A stretch of DNA of 29,239 nucleotides from Chloroflexota bacterium. Lineage in GTDB: Bacteria > Chloroflexota > Anaerolineae > Anaerolineales > Villigracilaceae. The position numbers and the translations under genes were made by a program. The number at the start of each line of letters is the position of its first letter. The first letter of the stretch is position 1. The notes under the pieces are model-generated. The model saw only the letters and a program-made list of their open reading frames with translations. It was not told the DNA's origin and made no database searches. Positions 29,154-29,239 of this stretch are shown here, piece after piece. The stretch spans positions 1 to 29,239 of the forward strand of contig JAEWVF010000031.1 in the NCBI GenBank assembly GCA_023459215.1, read 5' to 3'.

Positions 29154-29239
29154 GGTACACTTTTGCGGCGACCAAACCAAAAAAGTGGAGACAAATGACT
29201 GACCGCTACAAAGTATACACAAAAGTTTTGAAAGTGCTG
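29141..29239. mobile_element. Probable left end of an insertion element (runs off the window)
   Basis: GGTCAGTCAT (29142-29151) and its inverse ATGACTGACC (29195-29204) flank a 43-nt spacer. The second arm overlaps the start of a new ORF. The RT-like frame is cut here, so I infer that an insertion sequence begins near 29141. Its right end, target duplication and transposase motifs are outside the window, so the type cannot be stated. Confidence 0.42.
29195..29239 (+). CDS. Start of an ORF, possible transposase (partial)
   Basis: Fifteen codons (MTDRYKVYTKVLKVL) are open to the window end. GTGGAG four bases upstream of the ATG is a good ribosome site. The position behind the putative element end suggests a transposase, but 15 residues are too few to recognise a family. 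Confidence 0.4.
   Translation, partial: MTDRYKVYTKVLKVL

Overview
The window looks like chromosomal DNA of a Gram-positive-like or monoderm environmental bacterium, most probably a Chloroflexota member close to Anaerolineae. This is inferred from lipoproteins with Thr/Pro linkers and NBR1-type Ig-like domains, a very long peptide-binding lipoprotein, a helicase intein, and many intergenic palindromes of the CCCTGAG.../GTCGAAGGG and GTCATTTCGA kinds. No rRNA or species marker is present, so the placement is tentative.

Left part (1-14.7 kb, all minus strand): read in the direction of transcription, an oligopeptide/dipeptide-type ABC uptake cluster runs from 14609 down to 2886. It holds a first solute-binding lipoprotein, a promoter and a second, 853-residue binding lipoprotein whose two halves appear in swapped order, two permeases (the second with a large extracytoplasmic insert), a D/F ATPase pair, a 69-residue membrane protein, a strong intrinsic terminator, and then a second D/F ATPase pair closed by another terminator. 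Downstream lie a response regulator with a roadblock-like output region, tRNA-Gln(UUG) and glmU.

Middle part (14.7-26.8 kb): housekeeping and small-unit genes. These are mscL with a zinc-ribbon tail, a PcrA/UvrD helicase carrying a 364-residue intein with a GIY-YIG-like insert, a sugar nucleotidyltransferase, a class I/II aminotransferase, a methyltransferase-SDR pair, a multi-zinc-ribbon protein, two surface proteins with NBR1-type domains, a TspO-like membrane protein and a tiny lysine-rich protein. Most units are separated by clear hairpin terminators or by palindromic repeat elements.

Right end (26.8-29.2 kb): four tandem copies of a 235-260 bp non-coding repeat, then an AT-richer accessory island. 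The island has a good promoter with an adjacent dyad operator, about 300 nt of DNA that folds into a chain of hairpins closed by a long-range helix, a 110-residue helical protein of unknown function, an XRE regulator, and a 49-codon ORF resembling the N-terminus of a retron-type reverse transcriptase. That ORF stops at what looks like the left end of an insertion element whose own ORF runs off the window. This candidate retron-like or other RT-ncRNA locus is the most interesting item here, but the RT catalytic core is not visible and the assignment rests on N-terminal resemblance and gene order.
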